A stretch of DNA of 64,000 nucleotides, taken from the NCBI GenBank assembly GCA_031549885.1, contig JAVBPD010000075.1:3869-67868 (forward strand). Reading direction: 5' to 3'. The stretch comes from WQUF01 sp031549885 (GTDB lineage Bacteria > Bacillota > Clostridia > Clostridiales > Clostridiaceae). This document shows, in pieces, positions 1 to 9,246 of the stretch. Every line of letters begins with the position of its first letter. Positions within the stretch are counted from its first letter, which is position 1. A program made the position numbers and the translations under genes. The notes below the pieces were generated by a model, which saw nothing but the letters and a program-made list of their open reading frames with translations, was not told the origin of the DNA and made no database searches.

Positions 1-303
1 GCTTGCAAAAATGGCTTCACTGCCACCTACTGTAACTAAAACTTCATCTTTTTCATAATTTATGTTAAACTTTTTTAAATATAAGCTAATTTCCTCTCTA
101 AGCTCTTCAAGTCCTGAATTCGATGTATATCTTGTTTTATTTTCCATAATGGCCTTCATAACTGCAGTTTTTACACCTTCAGGCATAGGAAAATCAGGCT
201 CGCCTAATGTTAATGAAACAACATTTTTAAACCTAGACATCTCATTGTAGAAACGCCTTATACCAGTAATTTGAACGTTTTTCAAAGTATCTAATATTTC
301 CAT
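1..303 (-). CDS. patA: Aminotransferase class I/II, N-terminal fragment (probable N-acetyl-LL-diaminopimelate aminotransferase)
   Basis: Only the first 101 codons are in the window; the gene continues past position 1. The start ATG (303-301) has a strong GGAGGA ribosome site a few bases upstream. The fragment reads MEILDTLKNVQITGIRRF and then contains LTLGEPDFPMPEG and YTSNSGLEELREEI, the N-terminal pattern of fold-type I PLP aminotransferases of the AspC/PatA group, followed by VTVGGSEAIFAS, which leads into the PLP-binding domain. The catalytic lysine lies outside the window. The gene is divergent from dapH, whose product makes N-acetyl-tetrahydrodipicolinate; PatA performs the next transamination in the acetylase branch of diaminopimelate/lysine synthesis. 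The specific substrate is inferred from this neighbour; the aminotransferase family itself is clear. Confidence 0.8.
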   Translation of the reverse strand, partial: MEILDTLKNVQITGIRRFYNEMSRFKNVVSLTLGEPDFPMPEGVKTAVMKAIMENKTRYTSNSGLEELREEISLYLKKFNINYEKDEVLVTVGGSEAIFAS

Positions 304-404
304 TTTATCCTCCACTATCTAAATTCATTAACCTATATACTCATTTGGGCATATTTATTATAATATACTTATAAAAAATATTCAAAAGAAAGTAGGTTAC
401 GTAT

Positions 405-1115
405 ATGAATTACAATTTAACGGATCCTTATGAAATAGCAAGATACATTAAAGAAGCAAAAAAAACCACTCCAGTAAAAGCTTACATTTCAGGCAATATT
501 CAAAAAATTGATTTATCCTCATACGAACATTATGGTGAAGGAAATGCTACAGTTTTATTTGGAGAATCTAAGGACATTTTATCTTTAATTGAAAAAAATA
601 AGCAAAATATAACTAGATATAGAGTTGAGAATGATAGAAGAAATTCTGCAATACCAATGCTAGATCTTTTAAATATAGACGCTAGAATAGAACCTGGTGC
701 TATAATACGCGATAATGTCATAATAGGAAAGGGCGCTGTAATTATGATGGGCGCAGTTATAAATATAGGTGCAGAAATTGGAGAAGGCACTATGATAGAT
801 ATGAATGCTGTTGTTGGAGCTAGAGGAAAACTAGGCAAAAACGTTCATCTAGGTGCAGGAGCAGTAATAGCTGGAGTATTAGAACCACCTTCAAAAGACC
901 CTTGCATCATCGAAGACAATGTTTTAATTGGAGCAAACGCTGTAGTGCTTGAAGGAGTTAAAATTGGATCAGGTTCTGTAATTGCAGCAGGTTCTGTTGT
1001 GACTAAAGACGTTCCTAAAAATGTAGTAGTAGCTGGTGCCCCTGCTAAAGTAATTAAAGAAGTAGATGATAAAACAAAATCAAAAACAGAACTTTTAGAG
1101 GATTTAAGAAAGTAG
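405..1115 (+). CDS. dapH: 2,3,4,5-tetrahydropyridine-2,6-dicarboxylate N-acetyltransferase
   Basis: Acetyl-CoA dependent acetylation of tetrahydrodipicolinate, a cytoplasmic step on the way to diaminopimelate (peptidoglycan) and lysine. The 236-residue protein has the family's normal length. Residues 1-85 form the alpha-helical N-terminal domain beginning [20 protein letters not shown]. From about residue 90 to 215 there are hexapeptide repeats of the left-handed beta-helix type (for example [20 protein letters not shown]), then GAPAKVIK, typical of acetyl-CoA-binding beta-helix transferases. The start ATG follows a modest AGTAGG ribosome site. It is divergent from the patA-like gene and convergent with rny, separated from rny by a hairpin that can stop both transcripts. 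The acetylase rather than succinylase form is expected for a Firmicute. I see no lysine riboswitch in the 101-base divergent spacer. Confidence 0.95.
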   Translation: MNYNLTDPYEIARYIKEAKKTTPVKAYISGNIQKIDLSSYEHYGEGNATVLFGESKDILSLIEKNKQNITRYRVENDRRNSAIPMLDLLNIDARIEPGAIIRDNVIIGKGAVIMMGAVINIGAEIGEGTMIDMNAVVGARGKLGKNVHLGAGAVIAGVLEPPSKDPCIIEDNVLIGANAVVLEGVKIGSGSVIAAGSVVTKDVPKNVVVAGAPAKVIKEVDDKTKSKTELLEDLRK

Positions 1116-1133
1116 ATATAAGAACATATTGAA

Positions 1134-1164
1134 AAATGGGTGAATGCTAAAAATTCACCCATTT
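1134..1164. terminator. Bidirectional intrinsic terminator between dapH and rny
   Basis: A perfect 12-bp stem (AAATGGGTGAAT paired with ATTCACCCATTT) with a 7-base loop lies in the 64-base gap between two convergent genes. It is followed by an A/T-rich tract that is T-rich on the plus strand (TTATTTTT), and A-rich bases precede the stem, so it can serve both strands. Confidence 0.85.
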
Positions 1165-1179
1165 ATTTATTTTTAATAT

Positions 1180-2721
1180 TTATTTTGCATATTCAATAGC
1201 TCTAGTTTCTCTAATAACATTTATTTTTATTTGCCCTGGATATTCAAGTTCAGATTCTATCTTCTTAACCATATCCCTTGCCATTACTAATGCTTGATCG
1301 TCGTTTATGGCATCTGGTTTAACCATAATTCTAATTTCTCTTCCCGCTTGAATTGCATATGACCTTTCAACACCTTCATATGAATTTGCTATTTCTTCTA
1401 ATTTTTCTAATCTTTTAATATATGTTTCTATTGTCTCTCTTCTTGCGCCAGGTCTTGCTGCAGAAATGGCATCTGCTGCCTGAACAAGAATTGCCTCTAT
1501 AGATTGCTGTTCAACATCTAAGTGATGAGCAGCTATAGCATTAACAACAATTGCATTTTCATGATATTTCTTAGCATATTCAGCCCCTGTAATTGCATGT
1601 AAGCTACTTGTTTCACTATCAATTGCTTTTCCAATGTCGTGTAAAAGCCCAGCCCTTCTTGCAACACTTGGATCAAGTCCAAGCTCAGAAGCCATATATC
1701 CCGCAAGTTGAGAAACTTCCACAGAATGTTTTAAAACATTTTGTCCATAACTTGTTCTATATTTAAGTCTTCCTAAAATTTTAATAATTTCAGCATGTAA
1801 ACCATGAACACCAACTTCAAAAGCTGCTTGTTCTCCTTCTTCTTTAATAATAGTTTCAATTTCTTTTTTTGCTTTTTCAACTAATTCTTCGATTCTAGCT
1901 GGATGAATTCTTCCATCAATAATTAATTTTTCAAGCGCAAGCCTTGCAACTTCCCTTCTTATAGGATCAAATGCTGATAATATAACAGCTTCTGGGGTGT
2001 CATCTATAATTAAATCAACACCTGTCAATGTCTCAAGTGTTCTTATGTTTCTTCCCTCTCTGCCTATTATTCTACCTTTCATATCATCACTTGGCAGTGA
2101 TACAACATGAACAGTACTTTCAACTACATGATCTGCTGCACATTTTTGTATGGCATAAGTAATTATTTCTCTTGCTTTTTTATCAGCTTCTTCTTTTGCA
2201 TTTAATTCTAATTCTTTTATCAAAATGGCAGTTTCTTGTTTAATTTCCTTTTCAATCTCTTTAAGTAATGTGTCCTTTGCTTGCTCCTGAGTTAAACCTG
2301 AAATTTCTTCAAGCTTTTCCTTTTGCATAAGTAAAACGCTTTCAAGCTCTTTTTCTGATGTTTCAAGCTTTAAAATTTTATCATTTAAAAGAACGTCTTT
2401 TTTCTCTAAAGATTCGGTTTTTTTGTCTAAAAACTCTTCTCTTTGTATTAACCTTTTTTCAAGCTGCTGAATCTCTTTTCTTCTATCTTTAGTTTCTTTT
2501 TCAAGTTCAATCCTCAGTTTGTGTGTCTCTTCTTTTGCTTCAAGTATAGCTTCCTTTTTCTTAGTATCTGCTTCTTTTGAAGCGTTTTCCACTATTTGTT
2601 TTGCCTTCTCTTCGGAAAGCTTTATATTAATCTGAAATTTATTTTTCAAATAATATATTACAGCTATAACTGCTACTGAAAGAGAAAAAATTAAAGCTAA
2701 AATTACATAAGCATATTTCAG
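1180..2721 (-). CDS. rny: Ribonuclease Y (CTG start proposed)
   Basis: Membrane-anchored endoribonuclease that initiates mRNA decay in Firmicutes. From the proposed start the protein is 513 residues, the usual RNase Y length. It has an N-terminal membrane helix (about residues 2-24), a long charged coiled coil (about 30-185), a KH domain with the [10 protein letters not shown] loop, and an HD phosphohydrolase domain containing LLHDIGKA and AAHH. An open frame extends upstream to ATG at 2793, but that codon has no ribosome site and would add 24 residues before the membrane anchor. An AAGGAGG ribosome site at 2737-2731 is followed nine bases later by an in-frame CTG (2721-2719), which puts the membrane helix at the N-terminus as in the family. 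Transcribed downstream of recA but with its own promoter. Confidence 0.93.
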   Translation of the reverse strand: MKYAYVILALIFSLSVAVIAVIYYLKNKFQINIKLSEEKAKQIVENASKEADTKKKEAILEAKEETHKLRIELEKETKDRRKEIQQLEKRLIQREEFLDKKTESLEKKDVLLNDKILKLETSEKELESVLLMQKEKLEEISGLTQEQAKDTLLKEIEKEIKQETAILIKELELNAKEEADKKAREIITYAIQKCAADHVVESTVHVVSLPSDDMKGRIIGREGRNIRTLETLTGVDLIIDDTPEAVILSAFDPIRREVARLALEKLIIDGRIHPARIEELVEKAKKEIETIIKEEGEQAAFEVGVHGLHAEIIKILGRLKYRTSYGQNVLKHSVEVSQLAGYMASELGLDPSVARRAGLLHDIGKAIDSETSSLHAITGAEYAKKYHENAIVVNAIAAHHLDVEQQSIEAILVQAADAISAARPGARRETIETYIKRLEKLEEIANSYEGVERSYAIQAGREIRIMVKPDAINDDQALVMARDMVKKIESELEYPGQIKINVIRETRAIEYAK

Positions 2722-2846
2722 TTCGTAACACCTCCTTGCTTTTCTTTGCTTATATGGCAAATATAAAAGCGGAGAAAGTGCATAATTATTCATTTGGTAT
2801 AATAAGTATGATAAACCAGAATATATATATACTATAAATCATTTTA

Positions 2847-2875
2847 ATTTTATATTAAGTAAAATTTTATGTCAA
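2847..2875 (-). promoter_or_regulatory. Promoter of rny
   Basis: On the minus strand TTGACA (2875-2870) and TAAAAT (2852-2847) are separated by exactly 17 bases. This predicts a transcript starting near 2840 with a leader of about 120 bases before the rny start. It lies directly behind the recA stop codon. Confidence 0.75.
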
Positions 2876-2880
2876 GATTT

Positions 2881-3957
2881 TTATTCTTGAGTTATATCTT
2901 GTGCGATGATTTCGTCAACATTTTCGCTTGGAATATTTATTTTAACAGCAGTTTCATTAGTAGGAAGTTTATATTTTTGTCTAATATTGTTTTCTACTTC
3001 AAAGAATATGTTAGGATTATCTTTTAAAAACTGTTTAGCATTTTCTCTTCCTTGCCCTAATTTATTTTTATCATAAGAAAACCATGCACCGCTCTTTTGA
3101 ATTATTCCTTCTTTAACAGCTACATCAAGTACTACGCCTTCTCTAGATATTCCTTCATTATACATAATGTCAAATTCTGCTTGTTTAAATGGTGCTGCAA
3201 CTTTATTTTTAACAACTTTAACTTTAGTTCTATTTCCAACTATTTCTTCACCTTGTTTTATTGTATCTGATTTTCTAACATCAAGCCTTACAGAAGAATA
3301 AAATTTTAAAGCTCTTCCTCCTGTTGTAGTTTCAGGATTTCCAAACATTATTCCCACTTTTTCACGAAGCTGATTAATGAAAATTGCTACACATTTTGAT
3401 TTTGAAATATTTCCTGTAAGTTTTCTTAAAGCTTGTGACATAAGGCGAGCGTGAAGGCCAACATGTGAGTCTCCCATTTCACCTTCTATTTCAGCTCTTG
3501 GTACAAGCGCTGCTACTGAGTCTATTACAATTACATCAATTGCTCCAGACCTAACTAGTGCCTCTGCAATTTCAAGTGCCTGTTCTCCATTATCAGGTTG
3601 AGATACTAAAAGAGATTCTATTTCAACTCCTAAATTCTTAGCATACCCTGGATCAAGTGCATGTTCAGCATCTATAAATGCTGCAGTTCCTCCTGCTTTC
3701 TGAGCTTCTGCTATAATATGCAATGCCACAGTGGTTTTACCTGAAGATTCTGGTCCAAATATTTCAACTATCCTTCCTCTTGGAACTCCTCCAATGCCTA
3801 AAGCAATGTCTAAATCAAGACATCCTGTCGAAATGCTTTCAATGTTTAATTTTGAATTGTCAGATAGTGTCATTACAGATCCTTTACCAAATTGTTTTTC
3901 AATATCAGCTAATGCTTTTTCTAAAGCTTTATATTTATCATTATTCACTTTAATCAT
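2881..3957 (-). CDS. recA: Recombinase RecA
   Basis: ATP-dependent strand-exchange protein and co-protease for LexA cleavage. The 358-residue sequence has the Walker A motif GPESSGKT at residues 68-75, the Walker B stretch [12 protein letters not shown], the L1/L2 region with [21 protein letters not shown], and the usual acidic C-terminal tail. The start ATG has a GGAGGA ribosome site. pgsA lies upstream in the same direction with a 107-base gap that contains a promoter and a LexA-type operator; rny lies downstream. In Bacillus the order pgsA-cinA-recA-rny is typical; here cinA is absent between pgsA and recA. The protein looks intact. Confidence 0.99.
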   Translation of the reverse strand: MIKVNNDKYKALEKALADIEKQFGKGSVMTLSDNSKLNIESISTGCLDLDIALGIGGVPRGRIVEIFGPESSGKTTVALHIIAEAQKAGGTAAFIDAEHALDPGYAKNLGVEIESLLVSQPDNGEQALEIAEALVRSGAIDVIVIDSVAALVPRAEIEGEMGDSHVGLHARLMSQALRKLTGNISKSKCVAIFINQLREKVGIMFGNPETTTGGRALKFYSSVRLDVRKSDTIKQGEEIVGNRTKVKVVKNKVAAPFKQAEFDIMYNEGISREGVVLDVAVKEGIIQKSGAWFSYDKNKLGQGRENAKQFLKDNPNIFFEVENNIRQKYKLPTNETAVKINIPSENVDEIIAQDITQE

Positions 3958-3971
3958 TTATTCCTCCATTA

Positions 3972-3984
3972 CAAACATCTGTTC
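3972..3984 (-). promoter_or_regulatory. LexA (DinR)-type SOS operator for recA
   Basis: The minus strand reads GAACAGATGTTTG, a match to the Gram-positive SOS-box pattern GAAC-N4-GTTY. It sits between the predicted -10 element and the ribosome site of recA, where repressor binding would block transcription. Matching by eye; binding is inferred. Confidence 0.7.
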
Positions 3985-3994
3985 TTCTATTATT

Positions 3995-4023
3995 ATTGTA
4001 CATGAAAAACTCAATTTATTCAA
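3995..4023 (-). promoter_or_regulatory. Promoter of recA
   Basis: On the minus strand TTGAAT (4023-4018) and TACAAT (4000-3995) are 17 bases apart. Transcription would start near 3988, just upstream of the LexA-type site, giving a leader of about 30 bases. Confidence 0.7.
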
Positions 4024-4064
4024 GAATTTGTTTAAATTATTGTCACAATTTATTTATGCTAAAC

Positions 4065-4637
4065 CTATAATTCATTTATAATCTTTTTATTTTTATAAAA
4101 ATAATCAACAGCAGATATTATGGTTAAAATAACTGCCAATATCATAGATACGTTTGTGACTACATTTGTAAAATCTATTATCCAAGTATTGTTTAAAAAA
4201 TCTATCTTAAGTAAATTTAAATTTAAGAGCGCAAGGACAATTGCTACAATTTGGGTTATGGTTTTTATTTTTCCCAAAGAGCTAGCTGCTATAACTACTC
4301 CTTCTGCTGCTGCAAGTATTCTAAGCCCGGATATCATAAATTCTCTTGCAATTATTATAAATGCTACCCAAGCATTTATGCTATGGTATTCAACAAGAGC
4401 AACAAGTGCAGCTGTAACTAAAAGTTTATCAGCAAGGGGATCTATGAATTTACCGAATTTTGTAATTTGATTGTACTTCCTTGCAAAATACCCATCTAAT
4501 GTATCAGTTAAAGAAGCTATGATAAAAATTCCAGTTGCAATAAAACTTCCATAAGGTATCTCTGTCATAGTTAAAAAAAATAAAAATACGGGAACTAAGA
4601 AAATTCTAAGCATAGTCATTTTATTGGGTAAATTCAT
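4065..4637 (-). CDS. pgsA: CDP-diacylglycerol-glycerol-3-phosphate 3-phosphatidyltransferase
   Basis: Integral membrane enzyme making phosphatidylglycerol phosphate, the first committed step to phosphatidylglycerol. The 190-residue protein shows the CDP-alcohol phosphotransferase signature: DTLDGYFAR beginning at Asp45, then G and the DPLADK segment, which supply the metal-binding aspartates. Several hydrophobic helices surround it. The start ATG has a GGAGAG ribosome site and lies one base beyond the stop codon of rimO, so translation is probably coupled. A family member of the phosphatidylserine synthase type would look similar, but size, N-terminus (MNLPNKMTMLRIFLVP) and position before recA support PgsA. 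Confidence 0.95.
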   Translation of the reverse strand: MNLPNKMTMLRIFLVPVFLFFLTMTEIPYGSFIATGIFIIASLTDTLDGYFARKYNQITKFGKFIDPLADKLLVTAALVALVEYHSINAWVAFIIIAREFMISGLRILAAAEGVVIAASSLGKIKTITQIVAIVLALLNLNLLKIDFLNNTWIIDFTNVVTNVSMILAVILTIISAVDYFYKNKKIINEL

Positions 4638-4638
4638 A

Positions 4639-5949
4639 CTAAATCTCTCCTATCAAATCATAGCTTAATGATTTCACTATTTTTACTTTATAAAATTCAC
4701 CAATATTTAAATCCTTGTTTGATTTTACTAAAACCTTGCCATCAATATCAGGAGCCATATATTCATTTCTTCCATAAAAATGATCCTTATTTCTTCCTTC
4801 TATCAATACTTCCATCTCTTTTCCTATATATGCTTTGTTCAAATCTTTAGATATTTTATTTTGAATTGTCATAATCTCTTCTTCTCTTTTATTTTTAATT
4901 TTGTTTGATATATGATTTTTCATATTAGCTGCTGCAGAGCCTTCTTCTTTAGAATATTTAAATACACCTACATTTTGAATTTTGTATTTAATAAGAAAAT
5001 CTTTTAACTCTTTAAAATCTTCTTCGCTCTCTTGAGGAAATCCAACTATTAATGAAGTCCTTATAACTATATCAGGCATTTGATATCTGATATACTCAAT
5101 GAGCTGTTCCACCCTTTGTTTTGAACTTTTTCTTCCCATAGCTTTTAAAATTTTATTTGAAATATGTTGAAGAGGTATATCAATATAATGACAAACTTTT
5201 TTATTTTCTCTCATTTCATCAATAAGCGCAATTGTAATCTCCTCAGGGTAACAATATAAAATTCTTATCCACTTTAATTTTTCTATTTTTGATAATTCAT
5301 TTAATAAATCTGAAAGAGAATTTTCACCATAAATATCCCTTCCATAATATGTAGTGTCTTGTGCTATTAAAATAATCTCTCTTACTCCATTATCACATAA
5401 TGCTTTAGCTTCATTTATTAAATCTTCAATTCTCCTGCTTCTGTACCTTCCTCTAATTTTAGGAATCACACAATATGTGCAATTATTGTCACAGCCTTCA
5501 GCAATTCTTAAATAAGCTGTAGTATTTTGCGTTGTAAGAATTCTTTCTCCATAGTTAATATTAGAATCTGAATAATCAGTTAAGACTATTTTTTCCTTTG
5601 ATTTGAAAAAATCATCTATTTTTTCAATTAAAATATCATAATTGTTTACCCCAAGCATTATATCCACTTCTGGTAAATTTTCCATAAGTTCTTTTCCATA
5701 TCTTGCGCTTAAACAACCTGTAACAACGAGAAGTTTACACCTTTCTTTTTTAAAATCAGCCATTTCTAAAATAGTAGCAATGGATTCATCTTTTGCAGAT
5801 TGTATAAACCCACAGGTATTCACAATTATAATGTCAGCTTCTTTGGGGTCGTTTATTATTTTATATTTTCCCTTAAGTTTTCCTAGGATAATTTCAGAAT
5901 CTACTCTGTTCTTATCACATCCAAGACTTACCACCCCAATATTTAGCAT
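4639..5949 (-). CDS. rimO: Ribosomal protein uS12 methylthiotransferase RimO
   Basis: Radical SAM enzyme that adds a methylthio group to a conserved aspartate of ribosomal protein S12. The 436-residue sequence has the N-terminal methylthiotransferase domain with cluster cysteines at residues 11, 46 and 79, the radical SAM CxxxCxxC motif (C153, C157, C160 in EGCDNNCTYC), and a C-terminal TRAM-like domain. MiaB is the main alternative; the opening MLNIGVVSLGCDKNRVDSE and the position between ftsK and pgsA, as in other Clostridia, favour RimO. The ATG follows an AGGAGG ribosome site with a slightly long spacing. There is a 20-base gap to ftsK. Confidence 0.95.
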   Translation of the reverse strand: MLNIGVVSLGCDKNRVDSEIILGKLKGKYKIINDPKEADIIIVNTCGFIQSAKDESIATILEMADFKKERCKLLVVTGCLSARYGKELMENLPEVDIMLGVNNYDILIEKIDDFFKSKEKIVLTDYSDSNINYGERILTTQNTTAYLRIAEGCDNNCTYCVIPKIRGRYRSRRIEDLINEAKALCDNGVREIILIAQDTTYYGRDIYGENSLSDLLNELSKIEKLKWIRILYCYPEEITIALIDEMRENKKVCHYIDIPLQHISNKILKAMGRKSSKQRVEQLIEYIRYQMPDIVIRTSLIVGFPQESEEDFKELKDFLIKYKIQNVGVFKYSKEEGSAAANMKNHISNKIKNKREEEIMTIQNKISKDLNKAYIGKEMEVLIEGRNKDHFYGRNEYMAPDIDGKVLVKSNKDLNIGEFYKVKIVKSLSYDLIGEI

Positions 5950-5969
5950 AAATGATATACCTCCTAAAT

Positions 5970-8261
5970 CTATTCTAATCTATTAATATATACCTCCCTA
6001 GGCTTGCTGCCTTGAGGTTTAGATATTATCCTCTGTTCTTCTAATTGCTCAATTATCCTTGCGGCTCTATTGTAACCTATTCTGAGCCTTCTTTGAATAA
6101 GTGATGTAGATGCTTGACCTGTTTCCCGTACAATTTCAACTGCACTGTCATAAAGTTCATCTAAAGCATCTTGTGATTTTTCCTTTGCTTTTGAAGAATT
6201 TTTTTCAATTTCATCCATTATGTCAGTGTGATAATTAGCTTCTCCTTTTTCATTTTTTATAAAGAGAACTACACTTTCAACCTCCTGCTCAGATATAAAA
6301 GCCCCTTGCACCCTAAATGGCTTAGATTCCCCTACGGGATTAAAGAGCATATCCCCTTTACCTAAAAGTTTTTCAGCTCCAGACATATCTAAAATTGTCC
6401 TTGAGTCTATTTGGCTAGAAACTGCAAAAGAAATTCTAGAAGGTATATTTGCTTTAATAACGCCAGTAATGACATCTACAGATGGCCTTTGAGTTGCAAT
6501 TACTAAATGCATTCCAGCAGCTCTTGCCATTTGTGAGAGCCTTGCAATATAATCCTCTACATCATTTGGACATACCATCATTAAATCAGCAAGTTCATCA
6601 ATTATTATGACAATCCAATGCATTCTTTCTGGTATCTTTCCATTTTTATGCAATTGATTATAGCTTTGTATATTTCTAACATTGTTTTCGGCAAATAAGT
6701 TATATCTTTTAGTCATTTCATTTACAGCCCAATTTAAAGCTCCTGCTGCTTTTTTGGGATCTGTTACAACTGGAATTAATAAATGTGGTATACCATTATA
6801 TACATTAAGCTCAACAACTTTTGGATCAACCATTAATAACTTTACATCTGAAGGAGAATATTTATATAAAATACTCGTAATAAGAGTATTAATACACACA
6901 GATTTACCTGAACCTGTTGCTCCGGCTATTAATAAATGAGGCATCTGTGTTAAATCTGAAATAATGCATTTTCCACTTATATCTTTTCCCATAGCAAAAG
7001 CTATATTTGACTTAGTATTTTTAAATTCATCGCTTTCTATAACTTCCCTTAAAAACACTGCGGTTTGCTTTTTGTTTGGAATTTCTATTCCTATGGCAGG
7101 CTTTCCAGGAATAGGAGCTTCAATTCTAACGCCAATAGCAGCAAGAGATAAAGCAATATCATCTGCTAAGTTAACAATCTTGCTAACCTTTGTACCAGGT
7201 TTTGGTTGAAGCTCAAACCTTGTAACAGATGGGCCCTTTGTAACTTGAGTAACCTTTGCTTCAACTCCAAAATTTGATAAAGTTTCAATTAATTTTGATG
7301 CGCTTTTAAGAAGCTCTTTTTTATCCTCACCGCCCATAGTATTTGAAACATTCTCATTTAATAATTGATATGTAGGATAATTATAATTCACTTTTTTTTC
7401 ATAAGTAGGTTTTTTTTCTTTATTTATTGTATCATTTTTAGTATCATTAAATAAACTTATTTGTTCATGTTTTTTTACATCTTCATTAATATCATAACTT
7501 GATTCAATTATATTTAAAAGGTCTTCTTGTGAATTATTGCAATTATTATCTTTTACTTTTTCTTCTACAATATTTTTTGCTTTCCTCTCGCCTATGTTCA
7601 ATTCAAAATTATTAAAAAACTCTCTAAGCTTCTTTTTATCTTTAACAATCTCAATGCTTCTTCCCTTATATTTACTAATAAGATTTTTTGGTATCTTTTC
7701 AATAGTCAATTTTGTCTTCTTTTTCACATTATCATAAACATCGCTTAAGCTTACTTCTAAAAAAATCACTAAGCATATAAATATAATTGAAAAATAAATA
7801 ATAAGCGTTATAGTTTCACCAAGATATTTAACCATTGGAATATCAATTAAATAACTAATAATGCCTCCATGAAAATGATCTAAGGAGTTAAGTAAAATAC
7901 CAATGCCCCCTCTAACATCTTCACCTATGTAATATTTATACATGTTAAATCTCTGAAATAACAGCATAATGATAAATATTATAATTAGCAGAATATAAAA
8001 TTTTAATTTAAATTTTATAACTCCCTTTTTTGTAATCATAAAAATCCCGATGAAAAAAATAAAAAAAGGTATAACAAATGCACCAACACCAAGTAAAAAA
8101 AATATAATCCTCCTTATATGATAAATAAGCACTGCATCATTATTCCAAAAAATACTTATAAAAAAAATTACAGCTAGACTTATAAGCGATACTCCTAAAA
8201 TATCAGATGAAAAATATGAAGTTTTATTTTCTTTTTTAACTTCCTTTTTTTGTTTTGGCAT
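5970..8261 (-). CDS. ftsK: DNA translocase FtsK/SpoIIIE
   Basis: Membrane-bound double-stranded DNA pump that clears the chromosome from the septum, in division or sporulation. From ATG 8261 the protein has 763 residues: four or five N-terminal membrane helices (about 20-180), a charged linker, then the FtsK motor with Walker A GATGSGKS at residues 447-454, Walker B IIIIDELADLMM and the MHLVIATQRPSVDVITG segment, and a C-terminal winged-helix gamma domain (GQASTSLIQRRLRIGYNRAARII) that reads polar DNA motifs. An in-frame GTG at 8270 exists, but GAGGTG lies six bases before ATG 8261 and itself overlaps that GTG, so the ATG is preferred. Whether it serves vegetative division or sporulation cannot be told from sequence. 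Confidence 0.95.
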   Translation of the reverse strand: MPKQKKEVKKENKTSYFSSDILGVSLISLAVIFFISIFWNNDAVLIYHIRRIIFFLLGVGAFVIPFFIFFIGIFMITKKGVIKFKLKFYILLIIIFIIMLLFQRFNMYKYYIGEDVRGGIGILLNSLDHFHGGIISYLIDIPMVKYLGETITLIIYFSIIFICLVIFLEVSLSDVYDNVKKKTKLTIEKIPKNLISKYKGRSIEIVKDKKKLREFFNNFELNIGERKAKNIVEEKVKDNNCNNSQEDLLNIIESSYDINEDVKKHEQISLFNDTKNDTINKEKKPTYEKKVNYNYPTYQLLNENVSNTMGGEDKKELLKSASKLIETLSNFGVEAKVTQVTKGPSVTRFELQPKPGTKVSKIVNLADDIALSLAAIGVRIEAPIPGKPAIGIEIPNKKQTAVFLREVIESDEFKNTKSNIAFAMGKDISGKCIISDLTQMPHLLIAGATGSGKSVCINTLITSILYKYSPSDVKLLMVDPKVVELNVYNGIPHLLIPVVTDPKKAAGALNWAVNEMTKRYNLFAENNVRNIQSYNQLHKNGKIPERMHWIVIIIDELADLMMVCPNDVEDYIARLSQMARAAGMHLVIATQRPSVDVITGVIKANIPSRISFAVSSQIDSRTILDMSGAEKLLGKGDMLFNPVGESKPFRVQGAFISEQEVESVVLFIKNEKGEANYHTDIMDEIEKNSSKAKEKSQDALDELYDSAVEIVRETGQASTSLIQRRLRIGYNRAARIIEQLEEQRIISKPQGSKPREVYINRLE

Positions 8262-8370
8262 ATATTTCACCTCATAGGTATATTCAACAAAATTATTAAT
8301 TATCCTTTTATAAAATCAATGAGATTCTATTGTATATTTTTTAAAACAAACCTAATATTAAAAATTAACA

Positions 8371-8397
8371 AAAAACCATAGTAAATCTATGGTTTTT
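8371..8397 (-). terminator. Intrinsic terminator after the ClpP-like gene
   Basis: An 11-bp stem (AAAAACCATAG with CTATGGTTTTT) with a 5-base loop overlaps the stop codon of the upstream gene. It ends the transcript before the ftsK leader. T residues in the 3' arm and the following T-rich minus strand supply the release tract. Confidence 0.8.
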
Positions 8398-9184
8398 TGC
8401 TTTGATTAATCATTACCTCCAAAGTTTTTATAGCATCTTTAATCCCGCCAACTTCGTTAATAATTCCTGCATCTACAGCCTCTTTTCCAATTAAAATTGT
8501 TCCCATATCATTTAATAATCCATCAGTTCTATTCATAAACTCTTTTAATTTTTCAGCAGTAATTTTTGAAGTCTCCACTATAAAATTTATGATTCTCTCT
8601 TGCATTTTGCTAAAATATTGAAAGGTTTGAGGCACTCCAATAACTAAACCATTCATCCTAATTGGATGAACTATCATGGTAGCTGATGGGCAAATAAATG
8701 AATACTTACCTGCTGTTGCAAGCGGTACACCTATTGAATGCCCTCCTCCAATAACTAGAGAAACAGTAGGTTTATTTATGCTTCTTATCATTTCTGCTAT
8801 AGCAAGACCGGCTTCAACATCCCCTCCCACAGTGTTTAAAACAATTAAAACGCCTTCAACTTTTTTGCTAATTTCTGCTGCAAATATCTGTGGAAGAACA
8901 TGTTCATATTTTGTGCTCTTAACCTGTGGTCCTAAAACTTGGTGACCTTCAATTTGACCAATTATAGGCAATATTTGTATCCTCTCATCTATTTCTGGTA
9001 AGGTTGGTACTCCTAATTCCTTTATAGATTGAAGCTTATCTTTAATGCTTTCAGATTTAGAATCGTCTTCACCATTTTCTTCTTCAATGCCTTCATCTCT
9101 CTCATTTTCATTTTCATCCTCATTCATTATCCTAATGTTTTGAAGTTCAAAATCATTTATTTCATCATCAAAATAATACAACAC
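8387..9184 (-). CDS. tepA: ClpP-family serine protease, TepA/YmfB type
   Basis: Member of the ClpP/crotonase-fold protease family whose Bacillus homologue next to spoIIIE is called TepA. The 265-residue protein has an acidic, low-complexity N-terminus (about residues 12-50), then the ClpP core with LNTVGGDVEAGLAIAEMI, the nucleophile region GGGHSIGVPLATAG and the histidine region MIVHPIRMNG, so serine and histidine of the triad appear present. The true substrate is not known to me; translocation enhancement is the older proposal. The start is GTG at 9184 (or TTG directly after) six bases from an AGGAGG site. It has its own terminator at the stop codon. The acidic N-terminal extension makes it unlike housekeeping ClpP. 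Confidence 0.88.
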   Translation of the reverse strand: MLYYFDDEINDFELQNIRIMNEDENENERDEGIEEENGEDDSKSESIKDKLQSIKELGVPTLPEIDERIQILPIIGQIEGHQVLGPQVKSTKYEHVLPQIFAAEISKKVEGVLIVLNTVGGDVEAGLAIAEMIRSINKPTVSLVIGGGHSIGVPLATAGKYSFICPSATMIVHPIRMNGLVIGVPQTFQYFSKMQERIINFIVETSKITAEKLKEFMNRTDGLLNDMGTILIGKEAVDAGIINEVGGIKDAIKTLEVMINQSKKP

Positions 9185-9246
9185 AAAAAACCTCCTATTT
9201 TAATAATACATATATTGTTTACTAAAAAAGAAGGTTAATTCATAAT

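Noticed and set aside
304..404. Lysine riboswitch or T-box between the patA-like gene and dapH
   Set aside because: The divergent spacer is 101 bases, too short for either, and no conserved core was seen.
3731..4081. Plus-strand ORFs opposite recA
   Set aside because: They lie antisense to conserved genes, lack ribosome sites and recognisable domains, and reflect codon bias of the real gene.
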